Source: Paenarthrobacter nitroguajacolicus (GTDB lineage Bacteria; Actinomycetota; Actinomycetes; Actinomycetales; Micrococcaceae). From it: DNA of 64,000 nucleotides. The stretch is taken from assembly GCF_007786235.1 (NCBI RefSeq), contig NZ_VNFK01000005.1, positions 287,231 to 351,230 on the forward strand. The letters run 5' to 3'. Shown here piece by piece: positions 42,282 through 51,164 of this stretch (the stretch's first letter is position 1; each line of letters starts with the position of its first letter). The position numbers and the translations under genes are program-made. The notes under the pieces are model-generated. The model worked only from the letters and a program-made list of their open reading frames with translations. It was not told the DNA's origin and did not search any database.

Positions 42282-44015
42282 ATGCTGTGGAAGGTTCTTG
42301 TTCGGTTCCTGCGGCCGCATCAGCGGCTGCTGATCGCCGTCGTCGTTTTCCAGCTGGCGCAGTCCATCGCGTCGCTGTACCTGCCGACGCTCAATGCCGA
42401 CATCATCGATCACGGCGTCGCCACCGGGGATACGGACTACATCCTGCGCATGGGCGGGCTCATGCTGCTGATCACCCTGCTGCAGATCGCGTGCGCAGTG
42501 GTGGCCGTGTACTTCGGCGCCAAAGCCGCAATGGGGATGGGCCGGGACGTGCGCGACGCCATCTTCAGCAGGGTGGGCGAGTTTTCGGAGCAAGAAGTCA
42601 CCAGGTTCGGGGCGCCGTCGCTGATCACCCGTTCCACCAACGACGTCCAACAGGTGCAGCAGCTGGTCCTCATGTCCTGCACGCTCATGGTCGCGGCGCC
42701 CATGCTCAGTATTGGTGGCGTGATCATGGCCGTGCGGCAGGATGCACAGTTGTCCTGGCTGATCGCGGTCTGCGTGCCGGTGCTGCTGGTGGCCGTGGGG
42801 CTGATCGTGACGCGGATGGTGCCGCTGTTCCGGAAGATGCAGGTCCGCATCGACGCCGTGAACCGCGTTCTCCGCGAGCAACTCACCGGTATCCGCGTGG
42901 TGCGGGCGTTCGTCCGGGAGGACATGGAAGCCACCCGGTTCGGTAAAGCGAACGACGACGTCACTGACGTCGCGCTAAGGGCAGGGCGTCTGATGGCGCT
43001 CATGTTTCCTGTGGTCATGTTGGTGATGAACGTTTCCAGCGTGGCGGTCATCTGGTTCGGATCCTTCAGGATCGAGGACGGCTCCATGCAGGTGGGCACA
43101 TTGATCGCCTTCCTGAGCTACCTGATGCAGATCCTCATGTCCGTCATGATGGCGACGTTCATGGCCGTGATGATCCCGCGCGCGTCCGTTTCTGCCGACC
43201 GAATCGGCGAGGTGCTGGAGACCGACTCAAGCGTCCAGCCGCCGTCGAACCCTGTCACAGGCGGGATCCGCCGTGGCGAGTTGGAGATGCGCGACGTCGG
43301 ATTCGCCTACCCGGGTGCGGAGCAGCCGGTCCTGAGCGGCGTCACGTTCACCGCGAAGGCCGGGCAAACCACCGCGATCATTGGCAGTACCGGCGCCGGC
43401 AAAACCACGCTGGTGAACCTGATGCCCAGACTGTTCGACGCCACCAGCGGGTCCGTGCGGATGGACGGTGTGGACGTCCGCGACCTGCACCCCGACCTGT
43501 TGTGGGGGCACATTGGCTTGGTGCCGCAGCGGCCGTACCTGTTCTCCGGCACGGTTCGCAGCAACCTTCAATACGGCAAACCCGACGCCACTGAGGACGA
43601 ACTGTGGCAAGCGCTCCGCGTGGCCCAGGCGGATGATTTCGTGCAGGAGATGGAGGGCGGCCTGGACGCCGTGATCTCCCAAGGGGGCACCAACGTTTCG
43701 GGCGGGCAGCGGCAGAGGCTCGCCATTGCGCGGGCGCTGGTGAAGCAGCCGGAACTCTACATCTTCGACGATTCCTTCTCCTCACTGGATACCGCCACTG
43801 ACGCCCGGCTCCGGCAAGCCCTCAAGCGCCACACCAACGGCGCCACCTTGGTGATCATCGCCCAGCGCGTCTCCAGCATCGCCGATGCAGACCAGATATT
43901 AGTGCTCGACGACGGCAGGATCGTTGGGCAGGGAACGCACCATGAGCTGTTGGAGACTTCCGAAACGTACCGGGAGATTGTGTCCTCCCAGCTCGCGGCT
44001 GAGGAAGCAGCATGA
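42282..44015 (+). CDS. Heterodimeric ABC exporter, subunit with degenerate Walker B
   Basis: A 577-residue half-transporter with six transmembrane helices followed by an ATPase domain. Walker A IIGSTGAGKTTLVN and signature NVSGGQRQR are canonical, but Walker B is LYIFDDSFSSLD, with Asp in place of the catalytic Glu. This is the usual degenerate-site subunit of heterodimeric exporters such as TM287/288. It overlaps the second subunit gene by ATGA, so both are made together. Substrate unknown; drugs, peptides or lipids are all possible. Confidence 0.93.
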   Translation: MLWKVLVRFLRPHQRLLIAVVVFQLAQSIASLYLPTLNADIIDHGVATGDTDYILRMGGLMLLITLLQIACAVVAVYFGAKAAMGMGRDVRDAIFSRVGEFSEQEVTRFGAPSLITRSTNDVQQVQQLVLMSCTLMVAAPMLSIGGVIMAVRQDAQLSWLIAVCVPVLLVAVGLIVTRMVPLFRKMQVRIDAVNRVLREQLTGIRVVRAFVREDMEATRFGKANDDVTDVALRAGRLMALMFPVVMLVMNVSSVAVIWFGSFRIEDGSMQVGTLIAFLSYLMQILMSVMMATFMAVMIPRASVSADRIGEVLETDSSVQPPSNPVTGGIRRGELEMRDVGFAYPGAEQPVLSGVTFTAKAGQTTAIIGSTGAGKTTLVNLMPRLFDATSGSVRMDGVDVRDLHPDLLWGHIGLVPQRPYLFSGTVRSNLQYGKPDATEDELWQALRVAQADDFVQEMEGGLDAVISQGGTNVSGGQRQRLAIARALVKQPELYIFDDSFSSLDTATDARLRQALKRHTNGATLVIIAQRVSSIADADQILVLDDGRIVGQGTHHELLETSETYREIVSSQLAAEEAA

Positions 44016-45982
44016 GCGCCGTATCAGCCGGTCCGCGTGGACCCCAGCGGCCGGCGATGGGACCTGGCCGGGGTGGGCCGTTCGCGGGGATGAACATCCC
44101 GGCGGAGAAGGCGTCCAACTTTGGTGCCTCTGCCCGCAGGTTGTTGGGAACGCTTCGGCCGGAACGGTTCTGGCTGACCCTGGTGCTGGTGTTTGCCGTG
44201 GTCAGTGTGGCTTTGTCCGTGATTGGGCCCAGGCTCCTGGGGGAGGGCACCAACCTGATCTTCGCCGGCGTCGTCTCCAAACAACTGCCCGCAGGGGTTT
44301 CCAAAGCCGACGTGATCGCAGGCCTGCGCGCCTCCGGCGACGACAGCAAAGCGGACATGCTGGGCGCCATGACCCTGACACCCGGCGTCGGAATCGACTT
44401 CGGTGCGCTGTCCTCCGTCCTGCTGTGGGCGCTGGCCCTGTATGTCCTGGCCTCAGCGTTCGGTTGGATGCAGGCGTACGTGCTCAACGGCGTCGTGCAG
44501 CGGACCGTCTACCGGCTGCGTCAGCGGATCGAAGCGAAAATCCACCGGCTGCCCCTGCGCTACTTCGACTCCATCCAGCGCGGTGAGCTGCTCAGCCGGG
44601 TGACGAACGACGTCGACAACATTTCCCAAAGTCTCCAGCAATCCATCAGCCAAGTGGTGTCTTCCTTGCTGACGGTGCTGGGTGTGCTGGTGATGATGTT
44701 CCTGCTCTCACCCCTCCTTGCTTTGATCGCGCTGGTAACCATCCCGCTGACCCTCGGAACCACGCTCCTGATCGCCAAGCGCTCGCAGAAACTGTTCGTG
44801 GCGCAGTGGAAGAACACCGGCGAACTCAACGGCCAGATCGAGGAAACCTACACCGGGCACGCGCTGGTGAAGGTGTTCGGACGGCAGAACGAGGTACAGG
44901 AGAAGTTCCGCGCAAAGAACTCGGAGTTGTACCAGGCGAGCTTCGGTGCGCAGTTCGTGAGCGGCTTGATCATGCCGGCCATGACGTTCATCGGGAACCT
45001 GGTCTACGTGGGAATCGCCGTGGTGGGCGGTTTGCAGGTGGCCTCCGGTGCCATGCAGCTTGGTGATGTCCAGGCCTTCATCCAGTACTCGCGGCAATTC
45101 ACCATGCCGCTGGCGCAGCTCGGGTCCATGGCCAACATGCTGCAGTCCGGCGTGGCATCGGCAGAGCGGGTGTTCGATTTGTTGGATGAAGAGGAAGAAT
45201 CGGAGGAGCCCGCTGCTTCTGCTTCCGGCCCTTCACGCGGGCGGCTCGTGTTCGAGAATGTGTCGTTCCGGTACACGCCGGACAAGCCGCTGATTACGGA
45301 CCTCAGTTTGGTCGCGGAGCCCGGGCAAAGCATTGCGATCGTTGGGCCCACAGGTGCGGGCAAGACCACGCTGGTGAACCTGATGATGCGCTTCTACGAG
45401 TTGGATTCCGGGCGCATCACGCTGGACGGCGTGGACATCGCCTCACTTTCGCGCCAGGAACTGCGCTCGCGGATGGGCATGGTCCTCCAAGATACGTGGC
45501 TGTTCGGTGGGACTATCCGCGACAACATCGCGTACGGGCGGCCTGCTGCTTCCGAGGAAGAAATCATTGAAGCGGCGCAGGCTACCTACGTGGACCGTTT
45601 TGTTCGTTCGCTCCCGGAAGGTTACGACACCCTGCTGGATGACGAAGGCGGAAACGTCTCTGCCGGTGAGAAGCAGCTGCTGACCATTGCCAGGGCTTTC
45701 CTGTCCCGGCCATCGGTGCTGATCCTGGACGAAGCGACCAGCTCCGTGGACACCCGCACCGAGGTGTTGGTGCAGAAAGCCATGAACGCCCTGCGATCCG
45801 ACAGGACCAGCTTTGTGATTGCCCACAGGCTCTCCACTATCCGGGACGCGGACCTCATCCTGGTGATGGAGGCCGGGCAGATCGTGGAGCAGGGAACCCA
45901 CTTGGAGCTGCTGGCAGTCGGCGGGGCGTACTCCCGGCTGTACGAGGCCCAATTCGCGGCGCCGGCGGCGGAAGAAGTTTGA
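44012..45982 (+). CDS. Heterodimeric ABC exporter, subunit with consensus Walker B
   Basis: A 656-residue half-transporter. Walker A is IVGPTGAGKTTLVN; Walker B LILDEATSSVD keeps the catalytic Glu; the signature is altered to NVSAGEKQLL, matching the partner rule that the degenerate site combines one weak Walker B with one weak signature. About 100 residues between helices 1 and 2 (around QLPAGVSKADVIAG) form an extracellular insertion common to this subunit type. Translationally coupled to the first subunit. Confidence 0.93.
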   Translation: MSAVSAGPRGPQRPAMGPGRGGPFAGMNIPAEKASNFGASARRLLGTLRPERFWLTLVLVFAVVSVALSVIGPRLLGEGTNLIFAGVVSKQLPAGVSKADVIAGLRASGDDSKADMLGAMTLTPGVGIDFGALSSVLLWALALYVLASAFGWMQAYVLNGVVQRTVYRLRQRIEAKIHRLPLRYFDSIQRGELLSRVTNDVDNISQSLQQSISQVVSSLLTVLGVLVMMFLLSPLLALIALVTIPLTLGTTLLIAKRSQKLFVAQWKNTGELNGQIEETYTGHALVKVFGRQNEVQEKFRAKNSELYQASFGAQFVSGLIMPAMTFIGNLVYVGIAVVGGLQVASGAMQLGDVQAFIQYSRQFTMPLAQLGSMANMLQSGVASAERVFDLLDEEEESEEPAASASGPSRGRLVFENVSFRYTPDKPLITDLSLVAEPGQSIAIVGPTGAGKTTLVNLMMRFYELDSGRITLDGVDIASLSRQELRSRMGMVLQDTWLFGGTIRDNIAYGRPAASEEEIIEAAQATYVDRFVRSLPEGYDTLLDDEGGNVSAGEKQLLTIARAFLSRPSVLILDEATSSVDTRTEVLVQKAMNALRSDRTSFVIAHRLSTIRDADLILVMEAGQIVEQGTHLELLAVGGAYSRLYEAQFAAPAAEEV

Positions 45983-46162
45983 GCTTTCCGGTTGCGGGGC
46001 ATGTGGCTTCCTGACCCTCTTTGGACTGCGTAGGCCCTCCCATCAACCTGAGCGGGTTGAATTTGAATTCCCCCGCGTACTAAAAGGGTCAGAATCTATT
46101 GCTCGCCTGGAAATGTCGGCGCCGTATGTAGATCCGCAGATCTGAGAGCTTTTGTCGAGTGG

Positions 46163-46714
46163 ATGACAAGCCATGAACGGGAATGCGCCGAGCAAGTCCA
46201 GGATTGGATGATTCGCTCACTGCCCGTGCCAACAGCTCTGCTGAGGCAACTTTGGGTGGATGAGAGCTGGCGCGGTTGGCTGCTGGACGTGGTGGTAGTG
46301 CCCTGCACAGCGGATGGCTCGCTGGTTGCCGGGGAGCAAGGCGGGTTCCTTCGGGATGTGTCCGGGCAGGACGAAATGCGCGGGCGGAGGATACTGCCAG
46401 CACGCCAAAGTGTTGATCATCTGCCCACATGGCTCGCCTCAGCAGAGAGACTGGGCAATGAGCGGGAAGTGGATACCACCTTGCTCAAAGGTGCCAGTCT
46501 GGCTCAAGCAGAGATCCCGCGTGGACCACTGTGGAGATTCGTCATTGAGCAGAGCCGGGACGCACTGGACTACGGGTTGTTCGCGGACGAGGCCGGTGCT
46601 GCGACGTGGCTCCACTCGAACCGTGACGTCGTCGTCGTCGCTGAGGCAACCCGACGACTGGATGCATTCCAAGCCGCGGTGGAAATGAAACACGGCAGGC
46701 GGTCCGCTCCCTGA
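46163..46714 (+). CDS. Hypothetical protein
   Basis: A 183-residue soluble protein with Trp-rich stretches (VDESWRGWLLDVVVVPC). Contains no recognised catalytic motif; the end FQAAVEMKHGRR is helical. No ribosome binding site is visible and no -10 hexamer lies at leaderless distance, so the start is uncertain. Function unknown. Confidence 0.6.
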   Translation: MTSHERECAEQVQDWMIRSLPVPTALLRQLWVDESWRGWLLDVVVVPCTADGSLVAGEQGGFLRDVSGQDEMRGRRILPARQSVDHLPTWLASAERLGNEREVDTTLLKGASLAQAEIPRGPLWRFVIEQSRDALDYGLFADEAGAATWLHSNRDVVVVAEATRRLDAFQAAVEMKHGRRSAP

Positions 46715-46741
46715 CCCTCCGTGAGTTTGGACGCAGCGGGA

Positions 46742-47314
46742 CTAAGGCAACCTTGATGGCCGCAGCACGTTGGCGTCTCCGGCCTTTGCAGGGTCAAGCG
46801 GCACAGGGCTGAGCAACACCGCTGGTCCGCGATGCAGCACGCCGCCTGCGACCACCTGGCACCTGACACCGCCACGCCCACGCATCGCCTTGTGTGCCCC
46901 CGGAGCGAGCATTTCATCCATCCAGGCGCAGGGGTGAGCGGGCCGGCCGGCCTTCAGCCTGACGGAGTCGTCCCCGGATTCCAGGGTGAACTCGTGCCCG
47001 AGCAGGGGAGCCAACTCAACACCCCTCAGCACAACGTTTCGGCGCGTCAGGAGCGGATCAAACGGGCCGGCTCCCAGCTCGGCGGCGATGGATTCCAGGG
47101 CTTCCACCGCGAACAAGGTCACGGCGGCATCCATGTGCGCCGCCTTGCCGAAGAACCTGTCGCCGACAATTCCCTTGCCAGCCACCAACTCGGCCTGATC
47201 GGCATCTGTGGTGGGCACGTCGGCCGCCCCTTCCCGGGCACGGCCAAAGTAGGCATGTGCCGGTGACACCAAAAGGTGCAGCACCTCGACGTCGTACCTG
47301 TAGTCAGCGGTCAT
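46742..47314 (-). CDS. MOSC-domain protein
   Basis: A 190-residue protein with the MOSC fold found in molybdenum-cofactor sulfurases and in YiiM/YuaD-type proteins: GKGIVGDRFFGKAAHMD, LTRRNVVLRGVELAPLLG and HPCAWMDEMLAPGAHKAMRG with the conserved cysteine, then GGVRCQVVAGG. ATG 47314 preferred to the adjacent GTG. Probably handles sulfur or Moco-linked reduction; no Moco genes are nearby. Confidence 0.88.
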   Translation of the reverse strand: MTADYRYDVEVLHLLVSPAHAYFGRAREGAADVPTTDADQAELVAGKGIVGDRFFGKAAHMDAAVTLFAVEALESIAAELGAGPFDPLLTRRNVVLRGVELAPLLGHEFTLESGDDSVRLKAGRPAHPCAWMDEMLAPGAHKAMRGRGGVRCQVVAGGVLHRGPAVLLSPVPLDPAKAGDANVLRPSRLP

Positions 47315-47354
47315 CACTCAACGCTAGCTCCAGCTGGCAAAGAGCGCACCGTCC

Positions 47355-47885
47355 TCAGCGCCCGAGACCCTTCATCGTGGTGAGCAAGGTGTCGTGAATG
47401 TACACGAGTTCCGGGGTGGTTTCTGGGGTCCAACCGGTATCCTCCTCAGTGTTCATTTCGCCCCAGTCAGTGCCGCTGTTATCCCACTCAGGCGCTTCCC
47501 CGCTGTGCTGATAGATCCACCACAGATTGCTCCATGGGTCCACGAGGCGCGAAAGGCGATCGCCGAAGAATTCGGTTGGAGTAGTCACCACGGTGGCCCC
47601 GAGGCCCTGGGCAGTGGCCAGCGTCGCGTCAATGTCATCCACATACACCTGCAAGAGGCTGGGAGTGAATGGCCAGTCCGGTTTCCTGGCCGCCACCATC
47701 ACTGTGGAGTCGCCGACCTTGAGTTCGGAATGAAGGATTAGGCCGTCGTCGTCGAGCGTGTGAGCTTCAGGGACTTCATGGGCACCGAAGACAGCGGTGA
47801 GGAAGGAGATCATTCCGGGTGCATCCTCGGTGATGATGAAGGAGTTGACGGTGTTGTAGCCGCCCGGGGCTTTGGGAGTGCTCAT
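47355..47885 (-). CDS. VOC/glyoxalase-fold protein
   Basis: A 176-residue protein of the vicinal oxygen chelate superfamily, PhnB-like: NSFIITEDAPGMISFLTAVFG, HSELKVGDSTVMVAARK and VDPWSNLWWIYQHSG. The His/Glu metal ligands of classic glyoxalases are only partly matched, so it could be a binding or resistance protein. The C-terminal 45 residues (WGEMNTEEDTGWTPETTPEL) extend beyond the core domain. Good GAAGGG site upstream. An AraC-type gene lies 82 bp upstream on the same strand. Confidence 0.85.
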   Translation of the reverse strand: MSTPKAPGGYNTVNSFIITEDAPGMISFLTAVFGAHEVPEAHTLDDDGLILHSELKVGDSTVMVAARKPDWPFTPSLLQVYVDDIDATLATAQGLGATVVTTPTEFFGDRLSRLVDPWSNLWWIYQHSGEAPEWDNSGTDWGEMNTEEDTGWTPETTPELVYIHDTLLTTMKGLGR

Positions 47886-47967
47886 GATAACGACCCTTCG
47901 AAGTCGGTGGTTGTTACCTACAAGTCAGCCATCTTTCGTGCGGGTTGGCTTGAAGAAAAACGCCAAC

Positions 47968-48636
47968 TCAGCCCGCGACGTGGCGGGCAATGATTTGCGC
48001 AGGAGTTTCAGATCGGAGCAGGCGCAGAGAGCGGGTCATGTGGGCTTGGTCCGCGTATCCGGCGGCTGCGGCGGCTGAGCTGGCGGAATATCCGCTCTGG
48101 AGCAGAAAGAAGGCGGCGCGTGCGCGTTCGAGCTGCTGGATCTGCTTCCGGCTGAGGCCCGTGACCCAACGGATATGGCGTTGCCAACAGCGCGGCGAGT
48201 ATCCGCCCACATCGCCAGCCAGGGACCGGCTTACGTCGTCGCGACTGGTGATTGCGCCGTCGTTGAGCAGACGCCCTACGAAGGCCTCCAGGCCTTCGTA
48301 CTCCGGGACGCCGTACCGCCGCCCGAGTATATCGAAGAGCTCTCCGTCCACCCCAAGATCCACGGTCTCCCCAAGGATGTTTTCCTTCGACGCGCCGTCG
48401 ATGACCACATGGGCCCGGAATTCGACGCCCCAGTACGTGTCGCCTTTGACGCTCTGGAGAAGCCGCGGCTGGAGCGACGGGCCGATCAGCTCGGCTCGGA
48501 GCGTGGAGTCCTTGCGACGAGTGAAAGCCAGGCCCCAGAACTCGTTCGCTGGGTCCGTGTACACGTCTGGCTCTTCGACATAGGCCCTCCATATGGAATT
48601 GATGGCCGGCGACGAGCTGGATTTCTGCTCATACAT
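47968..48636 (-). CDS. AraC-family transcriptional regulator
   Basis: A 222-residue regulator with the DNA-binding half at the C-terminus: SPRCWQRHIRWVTGLSRKQ, then ARAAFFLLQSGYSASSAAAA and the second helix-turn-helix GYADQAHMTRSLRLL. The start is placed at ATG 48636 because TAGGCT lies 7 nt upstream on the minus strand; an upstream in-frame codon at 48687 would add 17 residues. Probably controls the adjacent VOC gene. Confidence 0.83.
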   Translation of the reverse strand: MYEQKSSSSPAINSIWRAYVEEPDVYTDPANEFWGLAFTRRKDSTLRAELIGPSLQPRLLQSVKGDTYWGVEFRAHVVIDGASKENILGETVDLGVDGELFDILGRRYGVPEYEGLEAFVGRLLNDGAITSRDDVSRSLAGDVGGYSPRCWQRHIRWVTGLSRKQIQQLERARAAFFLLQSGYSASSAAAAAGYADQAHMTRSLRLLRSETPAQIIARHVAG

Positions 48637-48698
48637 CACCGCCAGCCTAGTGTGCAGGGCGAATACATTGACTAAATCCGAGGCCATTGCCTCCCGAT

Positions 48699-48742
48699 GT
48701 AAAGGGTGCTTTACTTTTCATTATGAGTAAAGCTTCCTTTAC
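48699..48742. promoter_or_regulatory. Pair of GTAAAG-N4-CTTTAC operators
   Basis: Two perfect palindromes, GTAAAG-GGTG-CTTTAC (48699-48714) and GTAAAG-CTTC-CTTTAC (48727-48742), with centres 28 bp apart; together they also form a larger near-perfect inverted repeat. The second covers codons 2-7 of the membrane gene. Likely bound by the Xre protein encoded at 49157-49348. Confidence 0.78.
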
Positions 48743-49160
48743 ATCCCGGCGTGCGCCGGTCCACCACTACGTTCTCGCCTTCATCCTCGGCGCCATCCTG
48801 ACCATCGCGGTTTCGGTGCTGGTCGGGGCATCGAACCCCGGTGACTTCTGGCTCGCTGCCGGGATTGGTGCCCTGTGTGCTGCCTACCCGGCTATGTCGC
48901 TGGGCGCCAAGGTCTTCGTGTCGAACCACACGGTGGCCCGCGATGCCCACGGCGAACAAAGCGTGGAGCTGCAGTGGATGCGCCAAGCCGGAGCAGGTGC
49001 GTTCTTGGATATTCTGGTCGCGGTGCTGGTTGCTGTCCTTGTGCTGGTCATCGGACGGTTCACGGTTGATGCGCTTCCGGTCCTTCTTGGCCTTATTGGA
49101 TTGAGTGCAGTGGATGCGGGAGTTCGGTATCTGGTCATCCGCTACCGGGATCTGAAGTGA
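48723..49160 (+). CDS. Membrane protein paired with an Xre regulator
   Basis: A 145-residue protein starting MSKASFTSRRAPVHHYV. Four hydrophobic segments (for example YVLAFILGAILTIAVSVLVG and LDILVAVLVAVLVLVIG). Pairs of this kind, a small membrane protein followed by a tiny Xre repressor overlapping at GTGA, are widespread in Firmicutes and actinobacteria; their role is unclear. The promoter region carries two palindromic operators. Confidence 0.75.
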   Translation: MSKASFTSRRAPVHHYVLAFILGAILTIAVSVLVGASNPGDFWLAAGIGALCAAYPAMSLGAKVFVSNHTVARDAHGEQSVELQWMRQAGAGAFLDILVAVLVAVLVLVIGRFTVDALPVLLGLIGLSAVDAGVRYLVIRYRDLK

Positions 49161-49348
49161 AGAACAACCTCGCCGAGCGCCGGGCCGGACGCAACTGGAC
49201 TCAAGCTGACTTGGCGGCTGCGCTCGGCGTTTCCCGCCAAACGGTGATATCCATCGAACGGGAGAAGTTTGACCCCTCGCTTCCCCTGGCGTTCCTCATT
49301 GCGCGGACCTTCGACTGTGCCATTGAGGACATTTTCGTCGCAGAGTGA
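49157..49348 (+). CDS. Small Xre-family DNA-binding protein
   Basis: A 63-residue single-domain Xre/Cro regulator. The helix-turn-helix is QADLAAALGVSRQTVISIER and the C-terminus FDCAIEDIFVAE is the usual end of COG1476 proteins. The GTG at 49157 overlaps the membrane gene stop (GTGA), so the two are co-translated. Likely autoregulates through the GTAAAG-N4-CTTTAC sites. Confidence 0.92.
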   Translation: MKNNLAERRAGRNWTQADLAAALGVSRQTVISIEREKFDPSLPLAFLIARTFDCAIEDIFVAE

Positions 49349-49402
49349 CGCACTGTGTTCCACGCCGCAGCGCCCCGCGGACGGCAAAGATACAGTGTCA
49401 CG

Positions 49403-50182
49403 GTGAACTTCACCACCGCCCCCGACGGCGCCGAACTCGCCTGGACCGAGTCGGGCGAGGGCGAGCCACTGCTGCTGATCGCCGGACAGGCCACGGCAAT
49501 GGACGGTTGGGGCCCGACGGCGGAGCTTCTGTCCCGCTCCTACCGCGTCATCCGCTTCGATCACCGGGGGACTGGACGCAGTGGGAAGGGCGACGCCGAG
49601 CGCTACACCACCAGACTCCTTGCCGAAGATGCTGCCGCCGTCCTCAAAGCGGCGAATGCGGATTTAGCACACGTGTACGGCCACTCGATGGGCGGGAGGA
49701 TCGGGCAGTGGCTGGCCATCGATCATCCCCAGGCCGTTCGGACCCTGATCCTGGCGGCTACGAGTGGAGGCAAGTGGCCGGACGTCAGCGTCCAACCGGA
49801 CAAAGCTGCCTTGGCGGCCCTGGTCAGCGGCGACATGGCCCGGCTGGAAGATCTCTTCTTCGATGCCGAGTGGGTCCGCGCCAATCCCGAAGCGACGCAC
49901 ACCTTCTTCAATTCCCACGCTTCGGCCTGGGCCAAAGCACGTCACTTCAAGGCCAGTCGTGATCACGATGCCTGGAGCGAACTCGGCTCCATCAAGGCTC
50001 CTACTCTGATTCTTCACGGCACGGACGACCGGCTCACCCCGTTGCCCAATGCCCTGCTCCTTCGTGAGCACATCCCTCGCTCGGTTCTGGTGCGGGTACC
50101 CGGCGCGGGGCATGGCCTGCACTTGGACCACCCCCAGACGGTCGAGTGGATCCGGCAATTCATCGCCAGGAAGAGCGGCTAG
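49403..50182 (+). CDS. Alpha/beta hydrolase
   Basis: A 259-residue hydrolase: nucleophile elbow GHSMGGRIG, acid residue in LHGTDDRLTP, histidine in GAGHGLHLDHP; DHRGTGRSGKG is the conserved loop after strand 4. GTG 49403 is preceded by TACAGT (49391-49396) at 6 nt, a leaderless signal that decides the start against the upstream ATG at 49355. Substrate unknown; the family includes esterases and lactonases. Confidence 0.88.
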   Translation: MNFTTAPDGAELAWTESGEGEPLLLIAGQATAMDGWGPTAELLSRSYRVIRFDHRGTGRSGKGDAERYTTRLLAEDAAAVLKAANADLAHVYGHSMGGRIGQWLAIDHPQAVRTLILAATSGGKWPDVSVQPDKAALAALVSGDMARLEDLFFDAEWVRANPEATHTFFNSHASAWAKARHFKASRDHDAWSELGSIKAPTLILHGTDDRLTPLPNALLLREHIPRSVLVRVPGAGHGLHLDHPQTVEWIRQFIARKSG

Positions 50183-50510
50183 CTGCCAATCGTGGTGAAT
50201 GTTCGACGTCTGTGTAGCTCATAGGACGGCACGCGTGGTCGCGAACGCCCGCCCCGGCAGGTCAATATCAGCCATGGATTCTCCCCAATCGAAGTACTCG
50301 GTCGGGCCACACGATATCCACGGAAAACGGCATCTAGGTGCTCAAGTAGCCCACCCCTAGTCCAAATCACGCCAAATTAGGTGGTGAAAACGACCAAAAC
50401 CTAGTTCTGGAGGAGGCCATCTAGGTGGTGAATCGCTCGGGATGCTCAGTGGCGTCCGACGGCGGCCGACCAGCTTTTCAGGGCAGCCGCGCCCGGGGGT
50501 GCGTGTCGGG
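50183..50510. other. Convergent intergenic region
   Basis: 328 bp between the 3' ends of the hydrolase and Nudix genes. No gene was recognised. It contains repeat array C (50334-50430), which cannot be a promoter for either flanking gene because both end here. No terminator hairpin stands out. Confidence 0.55.
50334..50430 (+). repeat. Array C: periodic CTAGGTGGT-type units
   Basis: Good units start at 50334 (CTAGGTG), 50377 (TTAGGTGGTGAA) and 50421 (CTAGGTGGTGAA), 43 and 44 bp apart. Weaker CTAG-containing units lie between, at 50357 and 50401. The underlying period is about 21.7 bp, the same as in arrays A and B, and two units match array B beyond the core (GGTGGTGAA). Confidence 0.75.
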
Positions 50511-51008
50511 TCAGTCCTGCGCGCCGCCGTCGTTGGCTTGCCCGCCAAGGTGCCGGACCAGTGCGTCCACAATGGGCAGCTGTCCTTTGACGAGCTTGGT
50601 CCGGGCTACGGATTCCTCAAACCAACGGGCGTCGTCGATTTCCGGGAAATCCTTGATGGTGCCTGAGCCCTTGGGCCATTCCATGGGGAACGTGTTGCTG
50701 ACAATCTCCTCGGGCTGAAAGTCGCCGGCCTCCGCGGCGAAAGCGGTAATGAGTTTGCCTGAAGGCTGTTTGAAAACACCCAACAATTCGTAGTCTGCGG
50801 GCGGGGGAGGGGAACCGATTTCTTCTGTGAATTCGCGTTTCGCGGCTGCCAACGCGTCCTCATCTTCGGGGAATTCACCCTTGGGAATGGACCAGGCGTG
50901 CTGGTCCTTCCGAGCCCAGAAGGGCCCGCCCATGTGGGCGATCCACAGTTCCAATGGCCCGGCCGAGGTGTGCCGGTAGAGGAGTATTCCTGCGCTGCGA
51001 ATGGCGAT
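50511..51008 (-). CDS. Nudix hydrolase lacking a canonical start codon
   Basis: Nudix protein with the box KGEFPEDEDALAAAKREFTE followed by EIG and the lead-in GGPFWARKDQHAWSIPKGEF. The fold's first strand, RSAGILLYRHTSAGPLELWI, lies upstream of the first available TTG (50954). In that upstream frame there is no ATG, GTG, TTG or CTG back to the stop near 51055. The family's usual beginning, IRSAGILLYR, points to ATC 51008 or ATT 51002 as the start, or to a sequence error. About 165 residues from ATC. Related to small NTP/dNTP pyrophosphohydrolases. Confidence 0.72.
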   Translation of the reverse strand: MAIRSAGILLYRHTSAGPLELWIAHMGGPFWARKDQHAWSIPKGEFPEDEDALAAAKREFTEEIGSPPPPADYELLGVFKQPSGKLITAFAAEAGDFQPEEIVSNTFPMEWPKGSGTIKDFPEIDDARWFEESVARTKLVKGQLPIVDALVRHLGGQANDGGAQD

Positions 51009-51164
51009 GAGTGCTCCCGGGTGATGGTGCTGCGGGTGAATCGGACGGACAGGTCAAGGCTACTCCGCCTTGCAGCGCCGTTATCCAATTGATGTTGAAT
51101 TGCCGATCTTGATCGTTCGTTTCGCTTCCAGCAGGTCACTTACTAATCGATAATCGAGGAGTTG

